This document shows, piece after piece, positions 1 through 7,569 of a stretch of DNA of 15,181 nt. The stretch is from Acidobacteriaceae bacterium UBA1307 (GTDB lineage Bacteria; Acidobacteriota; Terriglobia; Terriglobales; Acidobacteriaceae). Below the pieces are notes generated by a model. The model worked only from the letters and a program-made list of their open reading frames with translations, did not search any database and was not told the origin of the DNA. The DNA lies in the NCBI GenBank assembly GCA_002307235.1, contig DBTV01000050.1, forward strand, positions 129,807 to 144,987, given 5' to 3'. A program made the position numbers and the translations under genes. Each line of letters begins with the position of its first letter. Positions within the stretch are counted from its first letter, which is position 1.

Positions 1-1055
1 ACGCCCGCCCAGCGCCAGTTGTCGATCTCGAGCTTGAGCGCGGCATAGGTCTCGGTGCCGGACTCGGGGTTGACGCGATCCTCTTCGCGATAGCCGGGAA
101 CCTTTTCGCCCGCAATCGTGCCCGGGCCGTACTGGCCGCGCACCGCATTGGTGACCGGAATCGAGGGAATCGCCTGCCAGACCTTGAGCTTTTCGCGGCG
201 CACGCTTTCGGCCTCGAAGCTCGACGGCGGCTCAAGGGCCACCAGACTCACCAGCTCCATCACATGGTTCTGCACCACGTCGCGCAGCGCGCCCGCCTTC
301 TCATAGAAGGGGCCACGCGCCTCGACGCCGAGGGTTTCGGCCACCGTGATCTGCACGTGATCGATGTAATTGCGATTCCACAGCGGCTCAAAGATGCCGT
401 TGGCGAAGCGGAAGACGAGCAGATTCTGCACCGTCTCCTTGCCGAGATAGTGATCGATGCGGAAGACCTGGCTCTCATGAAAGACGGCATTGACGCGGGT
501 GTTGAGCTCGCGCGCCGAGGCCAGATCGCGGCCGAAGGGCTTTTCAATGACGATGCCCGCGCGGCCACAGTGCGCCTGAGCGAGCCCCTGCGCGCCGAGC
601 CCCTCGATAATGTTGGCAAAAAACTCCGGCGCCGTGGCCAGATAGTAGAGCCGGTCGCCGCACAAGCCGCGTTCCTTTTCAATCCGCTCCAGTTCGGTCT
701 TGAGGCCTGCATAGCTGGCCGGCTCATCAAAGTTCAGCGCGTAGTAGCCCACGTGCCGAATGAACTCGTCGAGCTTCGGGTCGCCCTCCTGGGCATCGCC
801 ATAGGCAAGAATGCCGGCGCGCATGTCCTCGGCAAACTCGGCCCCGAGCGGCCGGCGGGCAACACCGACGATCGAAAATTTCGGTGGCAGAAGGCCTGCC
901 TTCCAGAGATGAAAGAGCGCCGGAAGCAGCTTGCGCTTGGTCAGATCGCCTGAAGCGCCGAAGATCACCAAGATTCCGGCCGCTGGAATCCGCTCCTTGG
1001 CCTGGGGGATCTGGGAAAGATCCTCCTGGCGCACGTTGGTCTGAAATGCCGTCAT
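1..1055 (-). CDS. zwf: Glucose-6-phosphate 1-dehydrogenase, C-terminus cut by window edge
   Basis: This enzyme oxidises glucose 6-phosphate to 6-phosphogluconolactone with reduction of NADP+ (or NAD+); it is the cytosolic entry step of the oxidative pentose phosphate pathway. The reading frame is open from an ATG at 1055 to the window edge: 351 codons, against about 490-510 for the family, so roughly the last 140-160 residues lie outside. Visible are the nucleotide-binding start GASGDLTKRKL (residues 33-43), EKPFG (171-175), the substrate-site signature RIDHYLGKE (199-207), and QNHVMELV (262-269), whose His264 matches the family's catalytic base. The start is supported by a strong Shine-Dalgarno, GTGGAGG, at 1061-1067. 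It follows the HAD gene after only 19 bp on the same strand, consistent with an operon with rpiB and tkt upstream. Identity is near certain. Confidence 0.97.
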   Translation of the reverse strand, partial: MTAFQTNVRQEDLSQIPQAKERIPAAGILVIFGASGDLTKRKLLPALFHLWKAGLLPPKFSIVGVARRPLGAEFAEDMRAGILAYGDAQEGDPKLDEFIRHVGYYALNFDEPASYAGLKTELERIEKERGLCGDRLYYLATAPEFFANIIEGLGAQGLAQAHCGRAGIVIEKPFGRDLASARELNTRVNAVFHESQVFRIDHYLGKETVQNLLVFRFANGIFEPLWNRNYIDHVQITVAETLGVEARGPFYEKAGALRDVVQNHVMELVSLVALEPPSSFEAESVRREKLKVWQAIPSIPVTNAVRGQYGPGTIAGEKVPGYREEDRVNPESGTETYAALKLEIDNWRWAG

Positions 1056-1074
1056 TGCCGCCTCCACTTGCCTG

Positions 1075-1686
1075 TTAGAGAACCTGAAGCTCTTCGAGCT
1101 GGGCCCGCAATTTCTTTTCGCCCTCAAACAGCAGAGCCTGAATGCCGACCTCGCGCGCCGCCGCCACATTCTCGGTGCGGTCGTCGATGAACAGAACCCG
1201 CTCGGGTGCGCAGTCGAGAATGTCGAGCGCGCGCCGGTAGTACGCCAGATCCGGCTTGTGCAACCCGAGATAGCAGGAGCTGAGGCGCACGCGCAGAGAG
1301 CGGCTCAACCCGAAGTGCGAAAAACGATACTCGTTGGTCTCGCGCGGCTCATTGTTGAGCGCGCCGACCAGATATTTGTTGGATGCGACAATCTCCTCAA
1401 GGATTCCCATGGCGCCGTCGGGCAACAGTTGGGTCTGCTCGAGCACCGCCGCCCAATACTCCTCGCGCGAGAACGGGCGCGGCTTGTAGAAAACGGTCGC
1501 ATTCAAAAACTCATCGCGCGTAATCTTGCCCGTATCCCAGAGGATGTAGAGGTCGCGCTGGCGAGCCTCATAGTCCGCTGCATCGATGCCGAAACGCGCA
1601 AAGACCTTGGCACGCTCGTGGCGATCCCATCCGTTGGTCAACAACACTCCGCCAATATCGAACAACACGACATCGAATTGAGACAC
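1075..1686 (-). CDS. HAD-superfamily phosphatase, YihX-like (sugar-phosphate phosphatase candidate)
   Basis: A 203-residue cytosolic haloacid-dehalogenase-fold hydrolase. Motif I is FDIGGVLL near the N-terminus: the nucleophile Asp is present, but the usual second Asp two residues on is Gly, as in the YihX and epoxide-hydrolase N-domain branch. Motif III is LHKPDLAYY and motif IV is FIDDRTENV, so the acidic Mg2+ site is intact. YihX of E. coli dephosphorylates alpha-glucose 1-phosphate; whether this protein does so is inference. I chose the GTG at 1686, because GGAGGAGG sits 4 bp before it and the HAD fold begins right after; the frame stays open to an ATG at 1761, but those extra 25 residues look non-coding. 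The gene lies between rpiB and zwf, 19 bp from zwf, which suggests a sugar-phosphate substrate or removal of a damaged metabolite linked to the pentose phosphate pathway. Confidence 0.88.
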   Translation of the reverse strand: MSQFDVVLFDIGGVLLTNGWDRHERAKVFARFGIDAADYEARQRDLYILWDTGKITRDEFLNATVFYKPRPFSREEYWAAVLEQTQLLPDGAMGILEEIVASNKYLVGALNNEPRETNEYRFSHFGLSRSLRVRLSSCYLGLHKPDLAYYRRALDILDCAPERVLFIDDRTENVAAAREVGIQALLFEGEKKLRAQLEELQVL

Positions 1687-1809
1687 GCAACCTCCTCCGG
1701 TTTCAGGCCGGTTGACTCCTATTGTCACCCGAGCCGCGGGGAAAAGAAAACGCGGCGGCAAAGAATTGATCTTTGGCCACCGCGCCGGGACTATTTTGGA
1801 CTCTTGGTC

Positions 1810-2268
1810 CTAGCTTTTCATGTACTTTTTCTCGATGGCCAGCACCTTGTTGAAGCGGCGCTGAAAGCGCTCTTCGGTGGCGCTGAACTTCGCGTTCACG
1901 TACGCATCGGCGATCTCGAAGGCCACGGCCGGGCCGATAATGCGCGCGCCCATCACCAGCACATTCATGTCGTCGTGCTCGACGCCCTGATGCGCCGAAT
2001 AGGTGTCGTGGCAGATGCCGGCACGAATGCCGGGAATCTTGTTGGCCGCCACGCAGACGCCCACGCCCGAGCCGCAGAGCACGATGCCGCGCCCGGCCTC
2101 GCCGCGCTTGACCGCCTCGCCAACTTTTTCAGCATAATCCGGATAATCGGAGGGCTCGGTATTGTAGGCGCCCAGGTCGATGACCTCGTGGCCCGCCTTG
2201 GTGAGATGCTCGCGCACCTGCTCCTTGAGCGGAAAACCCGCATGATCCGAACCAATCACTAACTTCAC
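1810..2268 (-). CDS. rpiB: Ribose-5-phosphate isomerase B
   Basis: Interconverts ribulose 5-phosphate and ribose 5-phosphate in the non-oxidative pentose phosphate pathway; cytosolic, and normally a dimer in this family. At 152 residues it has the usual RpiB/LacAB length. Visible motifs are GSDHAGFPLK at the N-terminus (phosphate and sugar binding), LCGSGVGVCVAANK with the catalytic Cys in the CGSG loop, and the HDTYSAHQG...NVLVMGARIIG segment carrying the conserved His. The start is a GTG at 2268 with AAAGGA at 2275-2280, six bases away. It stands between tkt (189 bp upstream, with a repeat array in the gap) and the HAD phosphatase (123 bp downstream). Family assignment is secure. RpiB relatives acting on allose or galactose phosphates exist, but this context favours ribose 5-phosphate. 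Confidence 0.96.
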   Translation of the reverse strand: MKLVIGSDHAGFPLKEQVREHLTKAGHEVIDLGAYNTEPSDYPDYAEKVGEAVKRGEAGRGIVLCGSGVGVCVAANKIPGIRAGICHDTYSAHQGVEHDDMNVLVMGARIIGPAVAFEIADAYVNAKFSATEERFQRRFNKVLAIEKKYMKS

Positions 2269-2289
2269 GGTACGTCCTTTCTGTTGCAG

Positions 2290-2436
2290 CAGGTGAGCGG
2301 GGCTGGCAGGTGAGCGAGTTAGCAGGTTAGCGGAGCTAGCCTGCGAGCGGCGCTCGCGGAGTCAGCAGCACTAGCGACGCTAACTCCGCTCACATCGCTG
2401 ACTCCGCTAACTCGCTAGCTTGCTCACTCGCTCACC
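2290..2436. repeat. Inverted array of degenerate GCTAACTC-like octamers (array 1)
   Basis: The gap between tkt and rpiB is filled by imperfect 8-9 bp units. In the left part they read as GAGTTAGC/AGGTTAGC/GGTGAGCG types; in the right part as the reverse complements GCTAACTC, GCTCACTC, GCTGACTC. The two halves can pair: the segment starting GGTGAGCGAG near 2309 is nearly the reverse complement of the segment ending CTCGCTCACC near 2436. A small perfect hairpin (GCGAGC-GGC-GCTCGC, 2343-2357) lies near the middle. The whole could fold as a long RNA hairpin in a tkt-rpiB transcript or as a cruciform in DNA. No open frame and no mobile-element gene accompany it. Confidence 0.85.
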
Positions 2437-2455
2437 GCGCCAGCTACGCTGGCGC
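2437..2455 (-). other. Perfect hairpin immediately after tkt stop (terminator-like, no U run)
   Basis: GCGCCAGC and GCTGGCGC form a perfect 8-bp stem around a 3-nt loop, two bases after the tkt stop codon. In the direction of tkt transcription no T-rich tract follows; the octamer array begins instead. It may stabilise the tkt mRNA 3' end or act as an attenuator, but it lacks the U tract of an intrinsic terminator, so tkt-rpiB read-through is possible. Confidence 0.5.
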
Positions 2456-2457
2456 CG

Positions 2458-4452
2458 CTACTTGATCAGCTTCTTGGCACGCGCCGCAATGTTCTCCGGC
2501 GTAAAGCCCAGTTCCTTCATGGCCACCGGCCCGGGGGCCGAGAGGCCAAAGCGGTCGAGACCAACAACGTCGCCCTCGAGGCCAACGTACTTCCACCAGC
2601 CCTGGGTCGAACCGGCTTCAACGGCCAGACGCGGCACGCCCGACAGCAGCACGCTCGCCTTGTAGGCGGCCGACTGCTCCTCGAAGAGCTTGAAGCTCGG
2701 GAAGCTGACGACGCGGGCAGCGATGCCCTCGGCCTTGAGCAGCTTGGCGGCCTCCAGCGCGGGCCACAACTCCGAACCTGAACCGATCAGCACCACCTTG
2801 GCATCAGGGGCGTCCTCCACCACGTAAGCGCCCTTCGCGACGCCCTCGTAGATCTTGAGCACGGCAGGGTCGAGAATCGGCAGATTCTGACGGCTCAACG
2901 CCATGAAGCTCGGCGATTTGCGCTCGAGCGCCAACCGCCAGCTTGCCGCCGTCTCATTGGCGTCAGCCGGGTGGAAGTCGGTGAGGCCGGGCAGAGCGCG
3001 CAGGCCCATCAACTGCTCAATGGGCTCGTGCGTCGGGCCGTCTTCGCCCACGCCGATCGAGTCATGCGTGAAGATAAACAGCGAATGCACCTGCATGAGC
3101 GCCGCCAGTCGCAACGCGGGCTTCGCGTAGTCACTGAAGACGAAGAAGGTCGATGCGTAGGGAATCAGTCCGCCGTGCGCGGCGATGCCGTTGACGGCCG
3201 CGGCCATGGCCAGCTCGCGAACGCCGAAAAAGACGTTGCGACCGGCGGGGTCGTCATGGAAGCTGACACCCGGCTTGAAGATGGTCTTGGTCGACGAGGT
3301 CAGATCGGCCGCGCCGCCAAACAGCTCGGGAACCACATTGGCCACGGCGTTCATCACCTCGCCGCCCGCCGAACGGGTTGCATTGGCCTTGGAACCGGCC
3401 GGATAGCTGGGAATCGCCTGCTCCCAGCCCGCCTTGAGCTCGCCCTTCTGGGTGCGCTCAAACTCGGCGGCCAGTTCGGGGAAGGCGGCCTTGTAGCTCG
3501 CGAAGAGCTTCTTCCACTCTTGCTGCTGCTCGGCGCCACGCGGAACGGCGGTGCGCCAGTTGGCGAGAGCCGCTTCCGGCAACACGAAGCTCTGATCCTC
3601 GGGGAAGCCAAAAAACTTTTTGGTGGCGGCCACGGCCTCGGCGCCGAGCGGCTCGCCGTGGGACTTGTTGCTGCCCGCCTTGGGGCTGCCATAACCGATG
3701 ATGGTGCGAACGGCGATCAGCGTCGGGCGGCTCGGGTCGGCCTTGGCCTCGGTCACCGCCGCATCCAGCGCGGCCAGATCGTTGCCGTCGGCCACCTTGA
3801 TCACCTGCCAGTGGTAGGCGTCGAAGCGCTTGTACACATCCTCGGTGAAGCTCAGGTTGGTGGGCCCGTCGAGCGAGATCAGGTTGTCGTCATAGAAGAC
3901 GATCAGCTTGCCAAGGCCGAGCGTACCGGCGAGCGAGGCTGCCTCATGCGAGAGGCCTTCCATCAGATCGCCATCGCCGCACAGCGCATAGGTGTGGTGG
4001 TCGACAATCGCGTGCCCGGGCTTGTTGTAGACCGCGGCCAGATGCCGTTCGGCAATCGCCATGCCCACGGCCATGGCAAAGCCCTGACCGAGCGGGCCGG
4101 TGGTGGCTTCAACGCCCTCGGTGTGGCCGAACTCGGGGTGGCCGGGGGTCAACGATCCCAACTGCCGGAAGCTCTTCAGATCGTCGAGCGTCAGCTTGTA
4201 GCCGCTCAAAAACAGCGAGCTGTAGAGCAACGTCGACGCATGCCCGTTCGAGAGGATGAAGCGATCGCGGTCGGCCCACCTCGCGTCGGCGGGGTTGTGC
4301 TTCATGAGTTTGCGGTAAAGCAGATACGCAATCGGCGCGCATCCCATGGGAGCGCCCGGATGGCCGCTCTTCGCCTTTTCCACCGTATCTACGGCAAGCA
4401 AGCGCAGCGTATCGATGGAGAGATTGTCGAGGGTAGCGTCTTGAGAACTCAT
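2458..4452 (-). CDS. tkt: Transketolase
   Basis: A thiamine-diphosphate enzyme moving two-carbon ketol units between sugar phosphates, linking the pentose phosphate pathway with glycolysis; cytosolic, normally a homodimer. At 664 residues it is full length. The N-terminal ThDP domain shows SGHPGAP (residues 29-35), LSNGHAS (68-74), and the GDGDLMEG motif (159-166) followed by the Asn of DDN (190) that completes the Mg2+/diphosphate site. The central domain has GVREL with the catalytic Glu413, and the transketolase signature VGEDGPTHEPIEQ (468-480). The C-terminal domain is intact to the stop at 2458. The ATG at 4452 gives the standard N-terminus, but its Shine-Dalgarno is poor: AAAGGA lies about 15 bases upstream. 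It is the first gene of the tkt-rpiB-HAD-zwf row and is divergent from sodA. Confidence 0.98.
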   Translation of the reverse strand: MSSQDATLDNLSIDTLRLLAVDTVEKAKSGHPGAPMGCAPIAYLLYRKLMKHNPADARWADRDRFILSNGHASTLLYSSLFLSGYKLTLDDLKSFRQLGSLTPGHPEFGHTEGVEATTGPLGQGFAMAVGMAIAERHLAAVYNKPGHAIVDHHTYALCGDGDLMEGLSHEAASLAGTLGLGKLIVFYDDNLISLDGPTNLSFTEDVYKRFDAYHWQVIKVADGNDLAALDAAVTEAKADPSRPTLIAVRTIIGYGSPKAGSNKSHGEPLGAEAVAATKKFFGFPEDQSFVLPEAALANWRTAVPRGAEQQQEWKKLFASYKAAFPELAAEFERTQKGELKAGWEQAIPSYPAGSKANATRSAGGEVMNAVANVVPELFGGAADLTSSTKTIFKPGVSFHDDPAGRNVFFGVRELAMAAAVNGIAAHGGLIPYASTFFVFSDYAKPALRLAALMQVHSLFIFTHDSIGVGEDGPTHEPIEQLMGLRALPGLTDFHPADANETAASWRLALERKSPSFMALSRQNLPILDPAVLKIYEGVAKGAYVVEDAPDAKVVLIGSGSELWPALEAAKLLKAEGIAARVVSFPSFKLFEEQSAAYKASVLLSGVPRLAVEAGSTQGWWKYVGLEGDVVGLDRFGLSAPGPVAMKELGFTPENIAARAKKLIK

Positions 4453-4808
4453 ATCGGCTGGGGATTGTCCTTTCTTGGAAAACAGTCGCGTGGTGCTATC
4501 CGCGGTTTACCTTGACCTGAACATTGTATCCAACATCGAGCAGAATACTCGTTTTCCACCTCGTTTCGTTCTCTTCCCTGTACGATTCCCGCACAGGCGG
4601 CTCGACCCCAACCCGTTTTTTCGCCTTCGGCCGACGGCGGCAAGAAATAATTCGAACTTTCCCGCACCGATTTTCGGAGCTCTCGCATCCATTACGTAAG
4701 CAACCTGCCGTACCACCAAGGGCGTACGGAGGTTCGAGCTGACGATTTTTTGCCGAACGGCTCCCCGGAGCCCACACCGACCGAATTCTGACGGAGGAAA
4801 TTTCACTC
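4453..4808. promoter_or_regulatory. Divergent tkt/sodA intergenic region
   Basis: This 356-bp gene-free stretch must hold promoters for tkt (leftward) and sodA (rightward). No reading frame in it resembles a protein. On the minus strand a TACAAT occurs within GTTGGATACAATG around 4523-4533, a possible tkt -10 element, but no convincing -35 accompanies it. For sodA I see no good -35/-10 pair. A perfect inverted repeat (4708-4729) and a short GC-rich stem (GGCTC-GAGCC, 4759-4772) lie in the sodA-proximal part. GGAGG at 4793-4797 is the sodA ribosome binding site, 11 bases before the ATG. Confidence 0.5.
4708..4729. promoter_or_regulatory. Perfect inverted repeat upstream of sodA (possible operator)
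   Basis: CCGTAC and GTACGG flank a 10-bp centre, 79 bp before the sodA start. The spacing of two half-sites about one DNA turn and a half apart would suit a dimeric regulator; it could equally be a leader hairpin. No known binding-site consensus is recognised. Confidence 0.35.
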
Positions 4809-5432
4809 ATGGCATACGAACTGGCACCGCTGCCTTACGACTACGCTGCTCTGGAACCGTTTATCGACGCCGAGACGATGCATCTGCACCACGACAAGCA
4901 TCATCAGACTTACGTCAATAACCTGAACGCCGCGCTGGCGAACCACCCGGAGCTGGCGGCCAAGCCGGTCGACGATCTGATCCGTGAGCTCGACACGCTG
5001 CCCGAGTCCGTTCGTGGCGTTGTGCGCAACAGCGGCGGCGGCCATGCCAACCACGCAGGCTTCTGGAAGCTGCTGGGCGCGGTGAATACGCCCGGCGTCG
5101 GCGGCGAGCCGACCGGTGCCATTGCGGCCCAGATCAAGGCCGACTTCGGCGACTACGAGGCCTTCAAGAAGGCCTTTAACGAGGCGACCGCCAAGCAGTT
5201 CGGCTCGGGCTGGGGCTGGCTGGTCTTCGAGGGCGGCAAGCTGAAGATCGTCACCACCGCCAACCAGGATTCGCCCTGGTCAAAGGGTCTTTACCCGATT
5301 CTTTTCAATGACGTCTGGGAGCATGCCTACTACCTGAAGTACCAGAACCGCCGCGCCGACTATCTGGCCGCATGGTGGAACGTGGTGAATTGGGAAGAGG
5401 TCAATCGCCGCTTCGAGATCGCCAAGAAGTAG
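4809..5432 (+). CDS. sodA: Superoxide dismutase, Mn-type (Fe/Mn family)
   Basis: Dismutates superoxide to oxygen and hydrogen peroxide. The 207 residues match the family length. Metal ligands are His27 (in MHLHHDKHHQTYV), His82 (in GGGHANHAGFW), Asp168 and His172 (both in NDVWEHAYYLKY). The GGGHANH stretch, with Gly where iron enzymes usually place the second-sphere Gln, and the NQDSPW segment supplying Gln from the C-terminal domain, point to manganese (or cambialistic) use. There is no signal peptide, so it acts in the cytosol. GGAGG lies 11 bases before the ATG. It is divergent from tkt and followed 21 bp later by a strong terminator, so it is probably a single-gene transcript. Metal preference is inferred from motifs only. 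Confidence 0.97.
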   Translation: MAYELAPLPYDYAALEPFIDAETMHLHHDKHHQTYVNNLNAALANHPELAAKPVDDLIRELDTLPESVRGVVRNSGGGHANHAGFWKLLGAVNTPGVGGEPTGAIAAQIKADFGDYEAFKKAFNEATAKQFGSGWGWLVFEGGKLKIVTTANQDSPWSKGLYPILFNDVWEHAYYLKYQNRRADYLAAWWNVVNWEEVNRRFEIAKK

Positions 5433-5453
5433 TTCCTCCCCCGGAACACAACG

Positions 5454-5495
5454 ATCCGCCCCTGGCCCACTTCCCCGGCCAGGGGCGGATTTTTT
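5454..5495 (+). terminator. Rho-independent terminator of sodA
   Basis: ATCCGCCCCTGGCC (5454-5467) pairs perfectly with GGCCAGGGGCGGAT (5477-5490) around a 9-nt loop, giving a 14-bp GC-rich stem followed directly by TTTTT. It starts 21 bp after the sodA stop and insulates the next gene. Confidence 0.95.
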
Positions 5496-5558
5496 GTGCC
5501 CGCATTGGCATATTCCCCCCAAGTTTTTTCGCTTCCGAGCAACCATTTTGCTGATTTT

Positions 5559-5578
5559 GTGTCTATTCAGGTAGACAC
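5559..5578. promoter_or_regulatory. Perfect 7-bp inverted repeat, putative operator
   Basis: GTGTCTA and TAGACAC flank a 6-bp centre (TTCAGG), 18 bp before the GTG of the secreted-protein gene. It lacks a T-tract, so it is not a terminator. Its place, between the sodA terminator and a Shine-Dalgarno, suits a repressor site or a leader hairpin near the ribosome binding site. Confidence 0.45.
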
Positions 5579-5596
5579 GAAACGAGGGAGCTGCAC

Positions 5597-6325
5597 GTGC
5601 GAACGCATCCCATGCTCTTGTTTGTCGCTTTGATTGCCCTGTTCGCTCCAACTGTGCCGGCCCAATCTGGAGCATTCCAGATCGCCTTTCATGGCAAGCC
5701 GGTGGGCGAGGCAAAGTTCCACGTCTCCTCCACCGGCCAGGGCCGTTCGTCGAACACGTCGGTGCGCTTTACGGCGCAGACCGTCACCTACGCCATCTCG
5801 AAGACCGAGCAGCTCTCGGCCGCGCGCCAACTGCTGCAGGCCGATCTGAGCGCAGTGGTCAACGGACAGGCCGTGCACGCCACCGCCATCGCCGACAGCG
5901 CCAAAATCACCCTCGCCATCAGCGCCAACGGCCGCACCACCACCACGCCGCTAGACGCCCGCCCCTGGGCCGTGCTGCTGCCGGACTTTGATCCGGGGGC
6001 GCTCGATGCCCTGCTGGAGTTGGCCGCCGCGCACAATGGCCGCGATCTGTGGGTGATTTTGCCCAAGCAGGCCGGATCGATTGAGCCGGTGCAGATGGCC
6101 ACCTACCCCGACGAAAAGGGCACACTCAACGGCAAGCCGATCCCTGTGCATCACCTGGTTGCCAGCTACGCGGGCGCCAAGACCGATCTGTTTTCCGGGC
6201 CGGAAAATCACCTGCTGCAGGCCGAACTGCCGCAGCCGGGCTTCGCTCTGGTGCGCAAGGGATTCGTGCTGAAGCCGCCGGCCAAGCCGCTGGCTCCGCC
6301 CGACGAGCCAGCGACGCAAAATTAA
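5597..6325 (+). CDS. Secreted/periplasmic protein of unknown function
   Basis: I do not recognise a characterised family. The 242-residue product begins with a Sec signal peptide: a short basic n-region, a hydrophobic core LLFVALIALFA, and a V-P-A site predicting cleavage after residue 22. The mature part alternates short polar and hydrophobic stretches, suggesting a beta-rich fold, with no cysteines, no further membrane segment and no catalytic motif I can name. The C-terminus is proline-rich (KPPAKPLAPPDEP). The start is GTG at 5597, chosen because GAGGGAG lies at 5584-5590 and it supplies the n-region Arg; an ATG six codons in would shorten the signal peptide. The start of the mature domain (FQIAFHGKPVGEAKF) loosely recalls DUF3108-type periplasmic proteins, a weak guess. 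It converges on the flavoprotein gene, sharing stop-codon bases. Confidence 0.8.
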   Translation: MRTHPMLLFVALIALFAPTVPAQSGAFQIAFHGKPVGEAKFHVSSTGQGRSSNTSVRFTAQTVTYAISKTEQLSAARQLLQADLSAVVNGQAVHATAIADSAKITLAISANGRTTTTPLDARPWAVLLPDFDPGALDALLELAAAHNGRDLWVILPKQAGSIEPVQMATYPDEKGTLNGKPIPVHHLVASYAGAKTDLFSGPENHLLQAELPQPGFALVRKGFVLKPPAKPLAPPDEPATQN

Positions 6326-7497
6326 AGCGCGCGGGCGGCGGCAACCGCCGAAGACCAGGCCCACTGGAAGTTGTAGCCGCCCAGCCAGCCGGTCACGTCG
6401 ACCACTTCGCCAATAAAAAACAGTCCCGGAAGATGGCGCGCGGCCATGGTCTTTGAGTCGAGACCGGCCGTATCGACACCCCCTGCGGTGACCTCGGCCT
6501 TGGCATAGCCCTCGGTTCCCTGCGGACGAAAGCGCCAGTCGCGCAGCCGGTTTCCGGCAGCCTCCAGGGCGGCATTGCTCCAGCCCGTGGGCCGGGCCTC
6601 TTCGGCCAGAAAATTCGCCAGCCGCTGCGGCAAAGCGGAGCGGAGAATTTTTTTGAAGCCCACCTCGTCCCGACTCTGCGCGCGGCAAAGCGGCTCGAGC
6701 AGATTGCCCGAGGCGGAAGGCACAAAATCCACAGAGATTTCCTCACCCGGGCGCCAATAGGAGGAGACTTGCAGAATTGCCGGGCCGCTCAGGCCGCGAT
6801 GAGTCACGAGCAGGTTCTCGCGAAAGCGCGTTTTGCCGACGGCGACCTCGACCTCGGCGGCAAGACCGGCGAGCGCGGTCCAGCGCGACTCCGCACCACC
6901 GAGGACAAACGGCACCAGCGCCGGACGCGGCTCGACGACCTTCAGACCGAACTGCCGCGCCAGATCATAGCCAAGGCCGGTCGCGCCGAGTTTGGGAATC
7001 GACAGCCCACCGGTGGCCACCACCAGCGCCTCGGCCTCCAGCACGCCCCGCGCCGTTTCCACGCGGTATTTCTCTTCTCTTTGGACCGAAATCTTGCCGC
7101 ACTCAAAGAGGAAGAAAACCTTGCCCGCCTCACACTCGGCCAGAAGAAGATCAAGAATCTGGCGCGCGGATTGATCGCAGAAGAGCTGCCCCAGCGTTTT
7201 TTCATGCCAGCCGATCCGGTAGCGCTCCACCAGCTCGAGAAAATCACGCGGGCCAAACTGCGCCAGAGCCGACTTCGCGAAGTGCTTGTTGCCGGAGATG
7301 TAGTTGGCCGCGCTTGCGCCAAGATGGGTAAAGTTGCAGCGGCCGCCGCCCGAGACCAGAATCTTGCGCCCCGGCTGGCCGTTGTGGTCAACCAGCGCCA
7401 CGCGCTTGCCGCGCCGGGCAGCGACACCGGCGCACATCAACCCGGCGGCTCCGGCACCGAGCACGATCAGATCGAATTGTTGGGCTGCGCTCGGCAT
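6322..7497 (-). CDS. NAD(P)/FAD-dependent oxidoreductase, HI0933/YhiN (BaiN-like) family
   Basis: A 391-residue flavoprotein of the HI0933/YhiN family, cytosolic, physiological substrate generally unknown; a family member, BaiN, has been linked to bile-acid reduction in clostridia, which should not be carried over here. The N-terminus holds the Rossmann FAD motif VLGAGAAGL (residues 12-20), then the family hallmark LVSGGGRCNFT (47-57). ATGGLSIPKLGATG is present mid-protein, and the C-terminus carries GGVDT and the signature FIGEVVDVTGWLGGYNFQWAW. Length and all motifs are normal. The ATG at 7497 lacks a clear Shine-Dalgarno; a weak -10-like TAGAGT lies 12 bp upstream. Octamer array 2 occupies its upstream region, and its stop overlaps that of the convergent secreted-protein gene by two bases. 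Confidence 0.93.
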   Translation of the reverse strand: MPSAAQQFDLIVLGAGAAGLMCAGVAARRGKRVALVDHNGQPGRKILVSGGGRCNFTHLGASAANYISGNKHFAKSALAQFGPRDFLELVERYRIGWHEKTLGQLFCDQSARQILDLLLAECEAGKVFFLFECGKISVQREEKYRVETARGVLEAEALVVATGGLSIPKLGATGLGYDLARQFGLKVVEPRPALVPFVLGGAESRWTALAGLAAEVEVAVGKTRFRENLLVTHRGLSGPAILQVSSYWRPGEEISVDFVPSASGNLLEPLCRAQSRDEVGFKKILRSALPQRLANFLAEEARPTGWSNAALEAAGNRLRDWRFRPQGTEGYAKAEVTAGGVDTAGLDSKTMAARHLPGLFFIGEVVDVTGWLGGYNFQWAWSSAVAAARAL

Positions 7498-7569
7498 GGC
7501 TCTGTCTTGACTCTAGCGGATGGCGCGGGCGGCACGCTGTGGGAAAGCGGGGGCGGGGCGGGGACGAGC

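Noticed and set aside
1687..1761. Upstream extension of the HAD phosphatase
   Set aside because: The HAD motif I begins a few residues after the GTG at 1686, which has a strong Shine-Dalgarno; the extension adds no family-like sequence.
2971..4515. Long plus-strand open frame antiparallel to tkt
   Set aside because: It is the complement of a well-conserved transketolase gene; the translation is Arg/Gly/His-rich with no family motif. Such frames are common in high-GC genes.
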